From: Mesorhizobium sp. | GTDB lineage: Bacteria > Pseudomonadota > Alphaproteobacteria > Rhizobiales > Rhizobiaceae | NCBI GenBank assembly: GCA_004020645.1 | Contig: SAQL01000010.1 | Location: 62,001-126,000, forward strand | Reading direction: 5' to 3' | DNA: 64,000 nucleotides | Part shown: positions 36,615 to 48,031 of the stretch, piece after piece | How positions within the stretch are numbered: position 1 is the stretch's first letter | Layout: each line of letters opens with the position of its first letter | The notes under the pieces: model-generated | The model's input: only the letters and a program-made list of their open reading frames with translations | Told to the model about the DNA's origin: nothing | The model's database searches: none | Program-made: the position numbers and the translations under genes

Positions 36615-37999
36615 GTGGCGCGACGCGCCGACACGGAACTTCAGGCGATCGTGAAGACAATGCAGTTAGCCCCGGCGAGCCCGTTGCCGGTCTCGCCGCG
36701 CGCAAGGCGGCTGCCCGGCTGCTTGCCGCCGTCATCGATGCCAAGACGCCGCTCGACGGGCTGACCGACCACGACAACGGCCATCCGCAATACAAGGCGC
36801 TCGACCTGCGCGACCGGGCGCTGGTGCGCGCCATACTGGTCACTGCGCTGCGCTTCCGCGTGACCATATCTGGGTTGCTGGCCCGCCGCCTGGAAAAGCC
36901 GTTGCCGCCCAATGCCACCGTGCTTTCGCACATTCTGCATGTGGCGGCGGCGCAGATCCTGTTCCTGGACATTCCCGACAGCGCCGCCGTCGACCTTGCC
37001 GTGACCCACGCCAAGTCCGATCCGCGCACGGTGCGCTTCTCCGGTCTCGTCAACGGCGTGCTGCGCACGCTGGCGCGGTCCAAGCAGGCCGAGCTGGCTG
37101 CAGCGCTTGCAGCCACCGACGAAGCGCCGAAATGGTTTTCCGACCGGCTGAAGGCTGCCTATGGTGCCGAGAAAGCCAGGCAAATCCTCGCCGCTCATCG
37201 GTACGAGGCGCCGGTCGACTTCACCGTCAAGTCCGATCCCGCGCTGTGGGCCGAACGGCTCGGCGGCATCGTGCTGCCGACCGGCACGGTGCGCGTGGAA
37301 AAGCTCAGCGCCTCCGTCACCGAACTGCCCGGCTTCGAAGACGGCGCCTGGTGGGTCCAGGATGCCGCCGCCAGCCTTCCGGCCCGGCTGTTCGGCGACA
37401 TCAGGGGTTTGCGCGTCGCCGACCTCTGCGCCGCCCCTGGCGGCAAGACCGCTCAGCTCATTCTCGGCGGCGCCAAGGTCACCGCCGTCGATACCTCGAA
37501 GAGCCGGTTGGCGCGGCTGTCGCAGAATCTCGAACGGCTCGGTCTGTCCGCGGAGATCGTCCAGGCCGATCTGCTCAAATACGAGCCGGAACAACTGTTC
37601 GACGCCGTCCTCCTCGACGCGCCCTGCTCTTCGACCGGCACGGTGCGACGGCATCCCGACGTGCCCTGGACGAAGACGGCGGCCGATGTCGAAAAGCTCG
37701 CCGATCTGCAGCGGAGGCTGCTGGCTCGCGCCGTCACCCTGGTCAGGCGCGGCGGGCGCGTCGTCTTTTCCAACTGTTCGCTCGACCCGCTCGAAGGCGA
37801 GGCGCTTCACCGCGCCTTCCTCGCCGGGACGGCTGATATCGTCGACGATCCGCTCCGCCCAGGCGAGATCGCCGGCATCGATCCGTTCCTGACGCCGCAA
37901 GGCACGCTGCGCACCACGCCCGCCGATCTCGATCTCGGCTCACCGGAACGGTCCGGCCTGGATGGCTTCTTCGCCGCCCGCATGCGCAGAGCCGGCTAA
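36611..37999 (+). CDS. rsmB: RsmB/NOP2-family rRNA cytosine methyltransferase
   Basis: About 462 residues. An N-terminal NusB-like helical domain (about residues 20-150) is followed by the SAM-dependent domain: [41 protein letters not shown] with the catalytic Cys, and [13 protein letters not shown]. It resembles RsmB (Sun), the 16S m5C967 methyltransferase. The GTG at 36611 overlaps the htpX stop by four bases (GTGA). A start two codons earlier has poor spacing. The htpX-rsmB pairing suggests cotranscription. Confidence 0.92.
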   Translation: MSGATRRHGTSGDREDNAVSPGEPVAGLAARKAAARLLAAVIDAKTPLDGLTDHDNGHPQYKALDLRDRALVRAILVTALRFRVTISGLLARRLEKPLPPNATVLSHILHVAAAQILFLDIPDSAAVDLAVTHAKSDPRTVRFSGLVNGVLRTLARSKQAELAAALAATDEAPKWFSDRLKAAYGAEKARQILAAHRYEAPVDFTVKSDPALWAERLGGIVLPTGTVRVEKLSASVTELPGFEDGAWWVQDAAASLPARLFGDIRGLRVADLCAAPGGKTAQLILGGAKVTAVDTSKSRLARLSQNLERLGLSAEIVQADLLKYEPEQLFDAVLLDAPCSSTGTVRRHPDVPWTKTAADVEKLADLQRRLLARAVTLVRRGGRVVFSNCSLDPLEGEALHRAFLAGTADIVDDPLRPGEIAGIDPFLTPQGTLRTTPADLDLGSPERSGLDGFFAARMRRAG

Positions 38000-38138
38000 C
38001 CCTGAGAATTTGAAGCCTATTTTAGGAAGAATCCTGCGGAAAACAGGCTGAACGCCAAGGCCTCCGTGGAATTCAGCCTTCGCATAAGTTCTTGAATCAT
38101 ATAACTTGTCTTCGGGTTGAGGGGTATGAGGAGGGCTT

Positions 38139-39863
38139 TTGGCGATCGCTGCCGGCAGCACGACGCGTCTATGGACGCTTGTCGCGAAGGAGTTCTGGCG
38201 CAAGACGCGCCGGCGCCTGCGTGCTGGGCCGCTCTATCGCTGGCGCTACTCCGGCCGCACGCCGGAACGCGTGTTGATCGCTCCGCCAGACCTGCGCCTG
38301 GCCGACCCGCAGATCGCGCTCGAGATATACTATGGCCGCTATCCGCTGTCGGGACATATGGTCGAGACCGGCGGCAAGTCGCCTTTTCAGATCGCCGTGC
38401 CCAATCCCGGTTGGCAAAAGACCCTGCACGGCTTTCGCTGGCTGCGCCACATGCGTGCCGCCGGCACCGAGCTTGCCGCCGCCAATGCCCGGGCGCTGGT
38501 CTCCGACTGGATCGACATCCATGGCAGCAATATTGCCGGTGTCGCCTGGGAGCCTGGCACGACGGCCAAGCGCGTCATTGCCTGGCTGCAGCATTCCTCG
38601 GTGGTGCTGCAGGGCGCTGAATTTCCCTTCTACAGGGCCTTCCTGAAATCGCTTGCCATGCAGATCCGCTATCTCAGGGCAATGGCACGCGAGATGCCGA
38701 ACGGCAAGGACAGGCTGCGCGCCCGCATCGCGCTGGCTTTTGCCGCTCTGTCGCTGCCGGCGCCGGCATCGGCGCTGCGCGGTGCGACCCGCAACCTCGC
38801 CGATGAGCTCGATCGCCAGATTCTGCCGGATGGCGGCCATGTTTCCCGCAATCCGATAACGGTTCTTGAAATCCTCGCCGACCTTCTGCCGCTGCGCCAG
38901 ACCTATGCCAATCAAGCCGAAACTCCGCCGGCGGCGCTGATGGGCGCCATCGACCGTATGCTGCCGGCACTGCGCTTCTTTCGCCACCAGGACGGCAGCC
39001 TCGCCCGCTTCAATGGCATGGGCGCGACCATCCACGACCGCATCGCCACCATCCTGCGCCACGACGACACCGCCGGCGCGCCGTTGCTGCACGCGCCGCA
39101 TTCAGGCTACGAGCGCCTCTCAATGGGCGGCGTCACCGTGATCGCCGACACCGGCCCGCCGCCCCCAATCGACGTTTCCAACGCGGCGCACGCCGGATGC
39201 CTGGCTTTCGAATTGTCCTCCGGCCGCCAGCATTACGTCGTCAATGCTGGCGTCGACACCTACGGCGCCGCCGAATTCCGGCCGCTTGCCCGCGCCACGG
39301 CCGCCCACTCGACTGCCACCCTCAACGACACCTCGTCGGCGCGTTTCAGCCATTCGCTGCGCGTCAACGATCTGCTCGGCACGCCGTTGATCGGCGGCCC
39401 GCAGCATGTGCCTTGCAGGCGCACCGACCAGCAGGGCAGCCAGGGTTTCCTGGCTCGCCACGACGGCTATGTCGCGCGCTTCGGCCTGCTGCATGAGCGC
39501 GAACTGAGACTGTCGACGAACGGCAATGTGCTCGCCGGCAGTGATCGCTTTCTGCGGCCGGGAAATGCTGCGATCCGCAACAACGGTCGCGATTTCGTCA
39601 CCGTGCGCTTCCACATCCATCCCGCCATAGGCCTGCTCCAGGACGAGCACGGCCGCCTGGTGCTGACCGCCGAACAGGCCGACACATGGGTGTTCACCTG
39701 CGCCGAGGTGGCGCCCGAGGTCGAGGAATCCATCTATTTCGCCGGCCTTGGCGGCCCGCGCCGCAGCCGACAGATCGTGCTGGCCTTCAAGGCATCGGAG
39801 GTTTCCGAAGTCCACTGGCAACTGACGCGGACGGTGATCGCCGGTCATTCGGCAAAAAGCTGA
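38139..39863 (+). CDS. heparinase II/III-family protein
   Basis: A 574-residue protein of the heparinase II/III-like group. The N-terminal (alpha/alpha)-type region (WLRHMRAAGTELAAANARALVSDWI) is followed by a beta-rich domain with AHAGCLAFELSSGRQHYVVNAGVDTYG. A TTG start at 38139 follows GAGGAGGG. No signal peptide was seen, which is unlike secreted lyases. A paralogous lyase may act on an internal or surface polysaccharide; function is unproven. The position between rsmB and purH is a common rhizobial arrangement (from memory). Confidence 0.8.
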   Translation: MAIAAGSTTRLWTLVAKEFWRKTRRRLRAGPLYRWRYSGRTPERVLIAPPDLRLADPQIALEIYYGRYPLSGHMVETGGKSPFQIAVPNPGWQKTLHGFRWLRHMRAAGTELAAANARALVSDWIDIHGSNIAGVAWEPGTTAKRVIAWLQHSSVVLQGAEFPFYRAFLKSLAMQIRYLRAMAREMPNGKDRLRARIALAFAALSLPAPASALRGATRNLADELDRQILPDGGHVSRNPITVLEILADLLPLRQTYANQAETPPAALMGAIDRMLPALRFFRHQDGSLARFNGMGATIHDRIATILRHDDTAGAPLLHAPHSGYERLSMGGVTVIADTGPPPPIDVSNAAHAGCLAFELSSGRQHYVVNAGVDTYGAAEFRPLARATAAHSTATLNDTSSARFSHSLRVNDLLGTPLIGGPQHVPCRRTDQQGSQGFLARHDGYVARFGLLHERELRLSTNGNVLAGSDRFLRPGNAAIRNNGRDFVTVRFHIHPAIGLLQDEHGRLVLTAEQADTWVFTCAEVAPEVEESIYFAGLGGPRRSRQIVLAFKASEVSEVHWQLTRTVIAGHSAKS

Positions 39864-39954
39864 GATTGCGATTAGCCTCGCAGTTTGATTTCCAGGCCTC
39901 ATGTGCTACGGCGCGCGGACACTTTCCCAACCAGCCGTGAAAGGCCGCCAGCCC

Positions 39955-41571
39955 ATGGCCGTCGCCGCCAAGAACATTCCCGCGCCCGACCTCGTTCCCG
40001 TTCGTCGCGCACTGCTTTCCGTTTTCGACAAGACCGGGCTCATCGATTTCGCCAGGGCGCTGGCCGCGGCCGGTGTCGAGCTGGTCTCCACCGGCGGCAC
40101 GGCAAAGGCGATCGCCGAGGCAGGCATGGTCGTGCGCGACGTCTCCGATCTTACCGGCTTTCCCGAGATCATGGACGGCCGCGTCAAGACGCTGCATCCG
40201 TCCGTGCATGGCGCGCTGCTTGGCGTGCGCGACGATCCCGAACACGCCGCGGCGATGCGCGATCATGGCATCGAGCTGATCGATCTCGTCGTCTCCAATC
40301 TCTACCCTTTCGAGGATGTCCGCCGCTCCGGCGCCGCTTACGCCTCGATCGTCGAGAACATCGACATAGGCGGCCCGGCGATGATCCGCGCCTCGGCCAA
40401 AAACCACGCCTATGTCGCCATCGTCACCGATCCCGAGGACTATGCCTCGGTGCTCAACGCACTGGAGATGAATTTCGGCTCGCTTTCGCTGGATTTCCGC
40501 AAGAAGCTGGCGGCCAAGGCCTTCGCCCGCACCGCGACCTATGATGCGGCGATTTCCGGCTGGTTCGCCGAAGCGCTGGAGATCGAGCATCCCACCTGGC
40601 GCGCCTTCGGCGGCAGGCTGGACCAGGTGATGCGCTACGGCGAAAACCCGCACCAGAGCGCCGGCTTCTACGTCGACGGCGACAAGCGGCCGGGCGTCGC
40701 GACGGCGCGCCAGCTTCAGGGCAAGCAGCTTTCCTACAACAACATCAACGACACCGACGCCGCCTTCGAACTGGTCGGCGAGTTCGATCCGGCCCGCTCC
40801 GCCACTGTGGCCATCATCAAACATGCCAACCCGTGCGGCGTCGCCGAGGGCGCCTCGCTGAAGGCGGCCTACGCCAAGGCGCTTGCCTGCGATCCGGTGT
40901 CGGCCTTTGGCGGCATTGTCGCGATGAACCGTACCCTCGATGCCGAGGCCGCCGAAGAGATCGTCAAAACCTTCACCGAGGTCATCATCGCGCCGGGCGC
41001 CTCGGAAGAAGCGATCCGCATCGTCGCCGCCAAGAAGAATCTGCGGTTGCTTGTCACCGGCGGCCTGCCCGATCCGCGCACGGCCAGTGTCACCGTCAAG
41101 TCCGTTTCCGGCGGATTGCTTGTCCAGGGCCGCGACAATGCGGTGGTCGATGACCTCGACCTGAAAGTGGTGACCCGGCGCGCGCCGACGCCGGCCGAAA
41201 TGGCCGATCTCAAATTCGCCTTCCGCATCGCAAAGCACGTCAAGTCGAACGCCATCGTCTATGTCAGAGACGGTGCCACCGTCGGCATCGGCGCCGGCCA
41301 GATGAGCCGGGTCGATTCCTCACGCATCGCCGCGCGCAAGGCGCTCGACGCGGCCGAGGCTGCCGGTCTGGCCGAGCCGCTGACCAAAAATTCTGTCGTC
41401 GCCTCGGATGCCTTTTTCCCGTTCGCCGACGGGCTTTTGTCTGCGATCGAAGCCGGCGCCACCGCCGTCATCCAGCCGGGCGGTTCGATGCGCGACGACG
41501 ATGTCATCGCCGCCGCCGACGCCCACGGCATCGCCATGGTGTTTACCGGCGTGAGGCATTTCAGGCATTGA
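39955..41571 (+). CDS. purH: bifunctional AICAR transformylase / IMP cyclohydrolase
   Basis: A 538-residue PurH. The N-terminal MGS-like IMP cyclohydrolase domain contains [17 protein letters not shown] and the STGGTAKAI loop, and the AICAR transformylase domain carries [13 protein letters not shown], with the catalytic Lys-His, and ends in [16 protein letters not shown] [12 protein letters not shown]. It catalyses the last two steps of IMP synthesis. The ATG at 39955 was preferred to one 18 codons upstream that has no homology. Confidence 0.97.
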   Translation: MAVAAKNIPAPDLVPVRRALLSVFDKTGLIDFARALAAAGVELVSTGGTAKAIAEAGMVVRDVSDLTGFPEIMDGRVKTLHPSVHGALLGVRDDPEHAAAMRDHGIELIDLVVSNLYPFEDVRRSGAAYASIVENIDIGGPAMIRASAKNHAYVAIVTDPEDYASVLNALEMNFGSLSLDFRKKLAAKAFARTATYDAAISGWFAEALEIEHPTWRAFGGRLDQVMRYGENPHQSAGFYVDGDKRPGVATARQLQGKQLSYNNINDTDAAFELVGEFDPARSATVAIIKHANPCGVAEGASLKAAYAKALACDPVSAFGGIVAMNRTLDAEAAEEIVKTFTEVIIAPGASEEAIRIVAAKKNLRLLVTGGLPDPRTASVTVKSVSGGLLVQGRDNAVVDDLDLKVVTRRAPTPAEMADLKFAFRIAKHVKSNAIVYVRDGATVGIGAGQMSRVDSSRIAARKALDAAEAAGLAEPLTKNSVVASDAFFPFADGLLSAIEAGATAVIQPGGSMRDDDVIAAADAHGIAMVFTGVRHFRH

Positions 41572-41581
41572 GCGATTCTTG

Positions 41582-41604
41582 CCTTCTCCCCGTGTGGGAG
41601 AAGG
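41582..41604. terminator. hairpin between convergent purH and the MFS gene
   Basis: CCTTCTCCC and GGGAGAAGG form a perfect 9-bp stem around CGTGT. There is no T-tract, so termination is not assured, and it resembles the core hairpin of the intergenic repeats. Confidence 0.5.
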
Positions 41605-41615
41605 GAAGAGCGGCC

Positions 41616-42995
41616 CTATTCCGCCGGCGGGTTGTCCGCCGGATACGGCGTGCGGATCAGGATCGCCAGGCCGACGCCGAGGAACAGCACGATTGCCGCC
41701 ATGCCTAGCCGCGACGAACCGCTGGCCAAGGTGATCGTGGCCACCATGAATGGCGCAGCAAAACTGGTCGCCCGCCCGGCCAGCGCGTAGATGCCGAAAT
41801 AGCGGCCTGATTCAGCAGCCGTGACGCTGCGCGCCATGTAGGAGCGCGACGATGCCTGCACCGGCCCGAAGGCAAGCCCGATCAGCAGACCGAAAAAGAT
41901 GTAGGCTTTTTCGGCCGGTGTACCGAACAACCCGCCGCTATCGGCTCCGGGCATGATCCAGGCACCGAACAGCGTGTAGCCCGGCCCGGTCGAGACGATG
42001 CCGATCGTGGCAATGCCGAGCAGGACAAGCGAAATCATCACTATGGTCTTGGAGCCGAGCGCCACGTCGAGGCGTGCGGCAACCAGGCAGCCGACGATGG
42101 CGACGACATTGAGGATGATCCCGAATAGGCCGATCTCGGTGATCGACCAGTGGAACATCGCCGCCGCAAAGGCACCGCCCAGCGCAAGCAACGCATTGAC
42201 GCCGTCCTGGTAGATCATGCGGGCGACGAGAAAGCGGAAGATGCCGCTGCGCTGGCGTATTTCGCCCAGTGTCGATTTCAGTTCCGACAGCCCCTCGCGC
42301 ACCGCCGGTCCAAGGGGAATGCCCTTGGCCGCATCCGGTGTGAAAAAGAACATTGGCAGGATGAACAGGAAATACCAGGCCGCTGAGAGCGGTCCGGTCG
42401 CCCGTGCGTCCTCGCCGAGTTTCGGGTCGAGCCGGAGGATCGGGTCGAGGCCGACGATCGTCTTGCCGGTTTCCGGCGAGCCGGCCATGAAGGCGACGAC
42501 GAAGATCAGCGCGATCATGCCGCCGAGATAGCCAAGGCCCCAGGCCATGTTCGAGATTCGGCCGATTTCGCTCTTCGGCACCAGACGCGGCATCATCGAA
42601 TCGTTGAAGACGGTCGAGAATTCCGCCGCGACCGAGGCCAGCGAGAAGAACAGCACGACCAGGAAAAGGTTCGAACCGGGAGCAGCGAACCAAAGAAGGC
42701 AAAGACTGGTGATCTTGATCGCGGCGAAGAGCGCGATCCACGGCTTTCGTGGGCCGGTCTGGTCGGCGATCGAGCCGAGGACCGGCGACAAAATGGCGAT
42801 AGCAAATCCAGCCGCGGCGATGCCGTAACCCCAGGCCGCCTGTCCAGTTTCCGGACCGCTCGCCATGCGCGAGACGAAATAGGGTCCGAAGATAAAGGTG
42901 GTGATGACCGTGAAGAACGGCTGCGCTGCCCAGTCGAACAGCATCCATCCCCAGATGCCGCGTTCCGGCGCTCGCTGCACTGCTACTTCGGCCAT
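41616..42995 (-). CDS. MFS transporter, UMF1 (Atg22-like) type
   Basis: A 459-residue protein with about 12 membrane helices. It reads WGWMLFDWAAQPFFTVITTFIFGPYFVSRMA, the conserved opening of the UMF1 family related to yeast Atg22, and contains AFGPVQASSRSYMARSV. Substrates for bacterial members are unknown; the yeast protein effluxes amino acids. The ATG at 42995 is preceded by GGGAGGG. It converges on purH. Confidence 0.88.
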   Translation of the reverse strand: MAEVAVQRAPERGIWGWMLFDWAAQPFFTVITTFIFGPYFVSRMASGPETGQAAWGYGIAAAGFAIAILSPVLGSIADQTGPRKPWIALFAAIKITSLCLLWFAAPGSNLFLVVLFFSLASVAAEFSTVFNDSMMPRLVPKSEIGRISNMAWGLGYLGGMIALIFVVAFMAGSPETGKTIVGLDPILRLDPKLGEDARATGPLSAAWYFLFILPMFFFTPDAAKGIPLGPAVREGLSELKSTLGEIRQRSGIFRFLVARMIYQDGVNALLALGGAFAAAMFHWSITEIGLFGIILNVVAIVGCLVAARLDVALGSKTIVMISLVLLGIATIGIVSTGPGYTLFGAWIMPGADSGGLFGTPAEKAYIFFGLLIGLAFGPVQASSRSYMARSVTAAESGRYFGIYALAGRATSFAAPFMVATITLASGSSRLGMAAIVLFLGVGLAILIRTPYPADNPPAE

Positions 42996-43087
42996 ATGCC
43001 CTCCCACGAACGGCTCCCCGAAGCAGGGCGCCGCTCCGCTCTATAGCGCAGTTCCTGCCTGCAATCCCGAGCGATGTGGAAAACTTC

Positions 43088-46000
43088 TCACAGCGTCGTC
43101 AGGTCACTGATCAGCCCCGACGCCACCGACAGCCGCGACACGGTGATGTCGCCGCCCTCGGTGAGTGCCTGCAGCCGCTCGCGGACGCGCCCAACCCTCT
43201 CGCCGCCGGCCTCCAGCCATGCCGCCACCGGCTCCGTCGCCTCGGCATGGCCGGTGAGCGCTGCCACCGCGATGCCGCGCCTGGCCGCGCCGATCGTGTC
43301 GGTGGCGCGGGAAAGCGCCAATTGATCGTAGTAGTCGGACGGTGCGATCGAGCGCGCCGCATCCTCGACGCGCGGAATGCGGAAGGCATCGCTGACCGCG
43401 AAAAACGCCTTCGCGGCGACGACGATGTCGGCATTCGCCGTTCGGGCCGTCAGCGCGATGTCAGGGACGACGCCCGCCACATCGGTCAGCGCCAGCTGTT
43501 CGGCCAACCTTTCCGGCGCGCCACCCTTGGCCAGACCATGCCGCCGCTCCTCGATCCGCTCGCGCGAGAAGGCCGGCAGCAGCGAAACGAGCTTCGGCTC
43601 CAGTGCCTTGCGCGCGTCCAGCAATTCGGCGATCCGCTGGCCGAGCGGTGCGGTGCTGGTATCGTTCTTGAGATACCAGCCGCTGGCCACATAGGTAAGC
43701 CGGCTAACGGCCTGATAGAGGTCGAGCTGCACCTGTCCGTCGATCTGGTTGTCGAGTGCATCGATCTGGCTATAGAGCGCCGGCAACCCAAACCCGTCGC
43801 GCACCACGGCGAAGGTCCGGACCACGTCGGCCGCGCTGCGGCCGGTCGCTTCCTGCAGCCTGTTGACGAAGGATGGACCGCCGCGATTGACCAGATCGTT
43901 GGCGACGACACGGGCGATGATTTCACGGCGCAGGCGATGGCCATGGATCTCGGCCGCGTATTTCTTCGCCATACGGTCCGGAAAATAGCCCATCAGGTCA
44001 CGGTCGAAATGCGGATCGTCCGGCACGTCGCTGGCGACGATGTCGGAAAACAGCACGATCTTCGCATAGGCCAACAGCACGCCGAGCTCGGCCCTGGTCA
44101 ACGGCTCGCCGCGCGCCTCGCGCTCGGCAAGGGCTGCCGGCGACGGCAGAGCTTCGACATTGCGGTCGAGCAGGCCGCGCGCCTCGAGCGCTGCCATGAA
44201 ACGGCTCTGATGGGCGATGTCGGCAAGGCCGCGCTTGCGGGCAAGGGACAGCGCCAGCGTCTGCTCGTAATTGTTGGACAGCACCAGCGCGCTCACCTCG
44301 TCGGTCATCTCGGCGAGAAGCTTGTTGCGCGCTGGGCGAGTCAGCGCCCCCTTGCGCATGGCGGAAGCCAGCGCGATCTTGATGTTGACCTCGACATCCG
44401 AGCAGTTGACGCCGCCCGAATTGTCGATGGCATCGGAATTGCAGCGACCGCCATTCAAGCCGAACTCGATGCGGGCCCGCTGCGTCACGCCGAGATTGGC
44501 GCCTTCGCCGATGACCTTGGCGCGCACTTCGAGCGCGGTCACTCGGATAGCATCGTTGGCGCGATCGCCGACATCCTGGTTGGTTTCCGTCGATGCCCTG
44601 AGATACGTGCCGATGCCGCCGAACCATAAAAGGTCGACCGGCGCCTTGAGGATGGCGCTCATGATCTCGACCGGCGAGGCGGTCGTCTTGCCGAGGCCGA
44701 TCGCCGCGGCCGCGGCCGGCGGCAGCGTGATCGACTTCTGGCTGCGCGAGACGATGACGCCGCCTTCGGACAGTTTTGTCTTGTCGTAGTCCTGCCAGCT
44801 CGAACGGGCGAGGGCGAACATGCGCCGGCGCTCGGCCATCGAAGCCGCCATGTCTGGAGCGGGATCGATGAAGATGTCGCGATGGTCGAAGGCGGCGATC
44901 AGCCGGGTCTGCTCGGACAGGAGCATGCCGTTGCCGAACACGTCGCCCGACATGTCGCCGACGCCGACGACGGTGAAGGGCGCGGTCTGGATATCGCGAT
45001 TCATCTCGCGGAAATGCCGCTTGACCGCTTCCCAGGCGCCCTTGGCGGTGATGCCCATCTTCTTGTGGTCGTAGCCGGCCGAGCCGCCGCTGGCGAAGGC
45101 GTCGTCGAGCCAGAAGCCATGCTTCTCGCTGATAGCATTGGCGGTGTCGGAAAAGGTAGCCGTGCCTTTGTCGGCGGCGACGACGAAATACGGATCGTCC
45201 TGGTCTCGCCGTACCACGCCGGCTGGCGGAATAACGCCGTCCAGGCCGATATTGTCGGTGATCGACAACAGGCTTGAGACATAATTCTTGTAGGCGGACG
45301 CGCCGGCTTCGAAGATGGCGTCGCGGCCGCTGCCCATCGGCAGCTTCTTCGGATAGAAGCCGCCCTTCGCGCCGACCGGCACGATCACCGCGTTCTTGAC
45401 CTGCTGCGCCTTGACCAGCCCGAGCACCTCGGTGCGGTAGTCCTGGGCGCGGTCCGACCAGCGCAGGCCGCCGCGGGCGACCGGGCCGAAGCGCAGATGC
45501 ACGCCCTCGACCTCGGAACCGTAGACGAAGATCTCCCGCCACGGCCGCGGCGCCGGCAGGCCGTCGACCGCCTGAGAGTCGAGCTTGATCGCCAGCGACT
45601 GGCCCTTCTCCTTCGTATCGGGAACGAAATGATTGGTTCGTAGCGAGGCCTCGATCAGGTTGAGGTAACGACGGATGATGGTGTCGTCATCGATGTTGGG
45701 AACCTCTTCCAACGCATCCCTGATCTTGGCCTTGAGGTGCTTGGCCGCGACCACCCCTTCCGTCTCCGCCGTCGGTCCTAGGCGGGCGACGAACAGCTCA
45801 TGCAGGCCACGCGCTATCTCCGGATAGCGGTTGAGTGCGGCGGCGATGAAATCCTGGCTCTGCGGGATGCCGGCCTGCTGCAGATAGCGGCCATAGGCGC
45901 GCAGGATGGTGACCTCGCTCGACCACAGGCCGGCGGTCTGGGCAAGGCCATTATAGCCGTCATTGTCGATGTCGCCGCGCCAGACGGAAAGGAACGCGTC

Positions 46001-47896
46001 CTCGAACAGCGCGCCGCGGTCGCCAAGGTCGATCGGCTTGCCGTAGCTGTTTTCGAGCTCCATGTCGTGGATGAAGACCATGCCCGGCTGATCACTATTG
46101 ATCATGCCGGAAGCCTCGTCGCCAACCTCGAAGGTGCGCTCGCTGATCACGCGGAATCCGATGTTCTCCAGCACCGGCACCCGCCGCGACAGCGCCACCG
46201 GGCTGCCATGGTGATAGATCTTCAGCGCCGCCTGATGCGATTCCTGGTTGGCATGACGGTAGTAGTCGATGGCGATCGGGTTGGCCGCGCTGATCCTGGC
46301 GATGCGCCCTGCATCGGCCAACGCCTCCGCCGGCGAGAAGCTGTCGCGATAGCTTCCCGAGAAGCGCGAGGCGATCGCCGTGAGCGCCGCGTCGGCGCCG
46401 GTCTCTTCGGCGGTCTCGCGCAGAATGTCGTCCCAGGTCCGCACGATGGCGCGGATCGCTGCCTCGATCGTCGCCTGGTCGACCTTCGGCGTCCTGCCGC
46501 CGGAACGGCCGATGATGAAATGGACGCGCGCCAGTCCGCCTTCCGGAAAGGCGGGGTAGTAGGCCGAAAGCCGGCCTTGGAACACCGTCTTCAGATAGGT
46601 GCCGATCTTCTCGCGTACGACGCTGTCGTAGCGGTCGCGCGGCACGAAGACGAGGATCGAGACGAAGCGGTCGAACTGATCGGCGCGCACCAGCGCTCTG
46701 ACGCGCGGCCGCTCGATCAGCCCCAAAATGGCTTCGGCGTGCTTTCGCAGGATCGGCACCGGAACCTGGAACAACTCGTCGCGCGGATAGCTCTCCAGCA
46801 CGTTGATCAGTGCCTTGCCGGAGTGATCTTCAGGGTTGAAACCGGATTTGGCGATGATGGTTTCGGCTTTCGACCTGAGATAAGGGATCTTCATCACCGA
46901 GCGCGTGTAGGCGGTCGAGGTGAACAGGCCGACGATGCGCAACTCACCGGCAAGCACGCCCTTGGCGGTGTAGGTCTTGACGCCGATGTAATCGAGATAG
47001 ATGCGGCGATGTACGGTCGATTTGGCGTTGGCCTTGGTGACGATCAGCGGTTCCGGCCCGTGCAGGAAGGCGCGGATTTCCGGCGTCGTCGACACCGCTT
47101 CGGTGCCGCGCCGCAGCACCAGCACGTCCGGATCTGAGAGGATGCCGAGGCCGGGCTTGTCGGTGCGCTCCAGCATGCCGCTCTTCTCGCCGCCGGTATA
47201 TTTGAACTCGCGCATCCCGAGGAAGGTGAAGTTGTCGTCGCGCAGCCATTCGAGGAAGGCGATCGCTTCGGTGACGTGGGCCTTGTCGAGCGGCACCGGA
47301 GCGTAGCGGAACTCGGAGATTGCCTGGTCGAGGCGGGCCAGCATCGGCTTCCAGTCGGTGACAGCGGCGCGCACCTGGCCTAATATTTTCTTCAACCGCT
47401 CGGCCAATGCGTCGGCCTGATCGGCCGAAAGACGGGCGATATGGACGTGGATGACGCTCAGTCGCTCATGACTGTGATCGCCCTTGGCAAAGCCGCCATC
47501 TCCGAGGATTTCGTCGACGCCGCTCTTGCCGTGCCTGACGACGATGACCGGGTGGGTGACCAGCAGCGGTTCGCCGGCGCTCTCGGTGATCTCGCCGAGG
47601 ACGGAATCGAACAGGAACGGCATGTTGTCGTTGACGACGGTGATCACGGTCATCGGCCTGCCTTGGCGCATGACACCGGAATCGACGTCTATGGCGACGA
47701 GGCAATCGCCCTTCTTATGCCTGGCGACGGCGCGTCCGGCGAGATCGGCGGCGCGTTCGAGGGCGGTCACCTCATAGGCGGCGACATCTTCGGCCGGCGC
47801 ACGGGCCAGCAGGTAGTCGGCAAGCCTGCCGGGTTTCTCGCTGCCCTTGGCCGTGCTCATCTTTTTCAACTGGCTTGCGGATTTCAGGCCGGCCAT
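43088..47896 (-). CDS. gdhB: large NAD-specific glutamate dehydrogenase
   Basis: A 1602-residue protein of the ~180 kDa GDH class. The long N-terminal regulatory part contains ACT-like segments and DGYNGLAQTAGLWSSEV. The catalytic core includes GGLRWSDRAQDYRTEVLGLVKAQQVKNAVIVPVGAKGGF in pieces, with the glutamate-binding Lys, and NCSDVEVNIK. It deaminates glutamate to 2-oxoglutarate with NAD, feeding carbon from amino acids to the TCA cycle. The ATG at 47896 follows GGGAGG; an upstream ATG has no ribosome-binding site. Confidence 0.95.
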   Translation of the reverse strand: MAGLKSASQLKKMSTAKGSEKPGRLADYLLARAPAEDVAAYEVTALERAADLAGRAVARHKKGDCLVAIDVDSGVMRQGRPMTVITVVNDNMPFLFDSVLGEITESAGEPLLVTHPVIVVRHGKSGVDEILGDGGFAKGDHSHERLSVIHVHIARLSADQADALAERLKKILGQVRAAVTDWKPMLARLDQAISEFRYAPVPLDKAHVTEAIAFLEWLRDDNFTFLGMREFKYTGGEKSGMLERTDKPGLGILSDPDVLVLRRGTEAVSTTPEIRAFLHGPEPLIVTKANAKSTVHRRIYLDYIGVKTYTAKGVLAGELRIVGLFTSTAYTRSVMKIPYLRSKAETIIAKSGFNPEDHSGKALINVLESYPRDELFQVPVPILRKHAEAILGLIERPRVRALVRADQFDRFVSILVFVPRDRYDSVVREKIGTYLKTVFQGRLSAYYPAFPEGGLARVHFIIGRSGGRTPKVDQATIEAAIRAIVRTWDDILRETAEETGADAALTAIASRFSGSYRDSFSPAEALADAGRIARISAANPIAIDYYRHANQESHQAALKIYHHGSPVALSRRVPVLENIGFRVISERTFEVGDEASGMINSDQPGMVFIHDMELENSYGKPIDLGDRGALFEDAFLSVWRGDIDNDGYNGLAQTAGLWSSEVTILRAYGRYLQQAGIPQSQDFIAAALNRYPEIARGLHELFVARLGPTAETEGVVAAKHLKAKIRDALEEVPNIDDDTIIRRYLNLIEASLRTNHFVPDTKEKGQSLAIKLDSQAVDGLPAPRPWREIFVYGSEVEGVHLRFGPVARGGLRWSDRAQDYRTEVLGLVKAQQVKNAVIVPVGAKGGFYPKKLPMGSGRDAIFEAGASAYKNYVSSLLSITDNIGLDGVIPPAGVVRRDQDDPYFVVAADKGTATFSDTANAISEKHGFWLDDAFASGGSAGYDHKKMGITAKGAWEAVKRHFREMNRDIQTAPFTVVGVGDMSGDVFGNGMLLSEQTRLIAAFDHRDIFIDPAPDMAASMAERRRMFALARSSWQDYDKTKLSEGGVIVSRSQKSITLPPAAAAAIGLGKTTASPVEIMSAILKAPVDLLWFGGIGTYLRASTETNQDVGDRANDAIRVTALEVRAKVIGEGANLGVTQRARIEFGLNGGRCNSDAIDNSGGVNCSDVEVNIKIALASAMRKGALTRPARNKLLAEMTDEVSALVLSNNYEQTLALSLARKRGLADIAHQSRFMAALEARGLLDRNVEALPSPAALAEREARGEPLTRAELGVLLAYAKIVLFSDIVASDVPDDPHFDRDLMGYFPDRMAKKYAAEIHGHRLRREIIARVVANDLVNRGGPSFVNRLQEATGRSAADVVRTFAVVRDGFGLPALYSQIDALDNQIDGQVQLDLYQAVSRLTYVASGWYLKNDTSTAPLGQRIAELLDARKALEPKLVSLLPAFSRERIEERRHGLAKGGAPERLAEQLALTDVAGVVPDIALTARTANADIVVAAKAFFAVSDAFRIPRVEDAARSIAPSDYYDQLALSRATDTIGAARRGIAVAALTGHAEATEPVAAWLEAGGERVGRVRERLQALTEGGDITVSRLSVASGLISDLTTL

Positions 47897-48031
47897 GTCG
47901 CTAATCCCTCCCGTCATATGTTTTGCGACTATGGTAGCAGATGACCGATATTTGGCGACAAAGGTTTGACGGCTTGCGACGAAATGTCGGGATTCGCCGC
48001 TGGGTCACCGAAAACGAGGAGAAAATCCGCC

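Noticed and set aside
43076..47137. Plus-strand frames of 400-500 codons opposite the glutamate dehydrogenase
   Set aside because: Antisense shadows of one conserved 1,600-residue gene; no ribosome-binding sites or family motifs.
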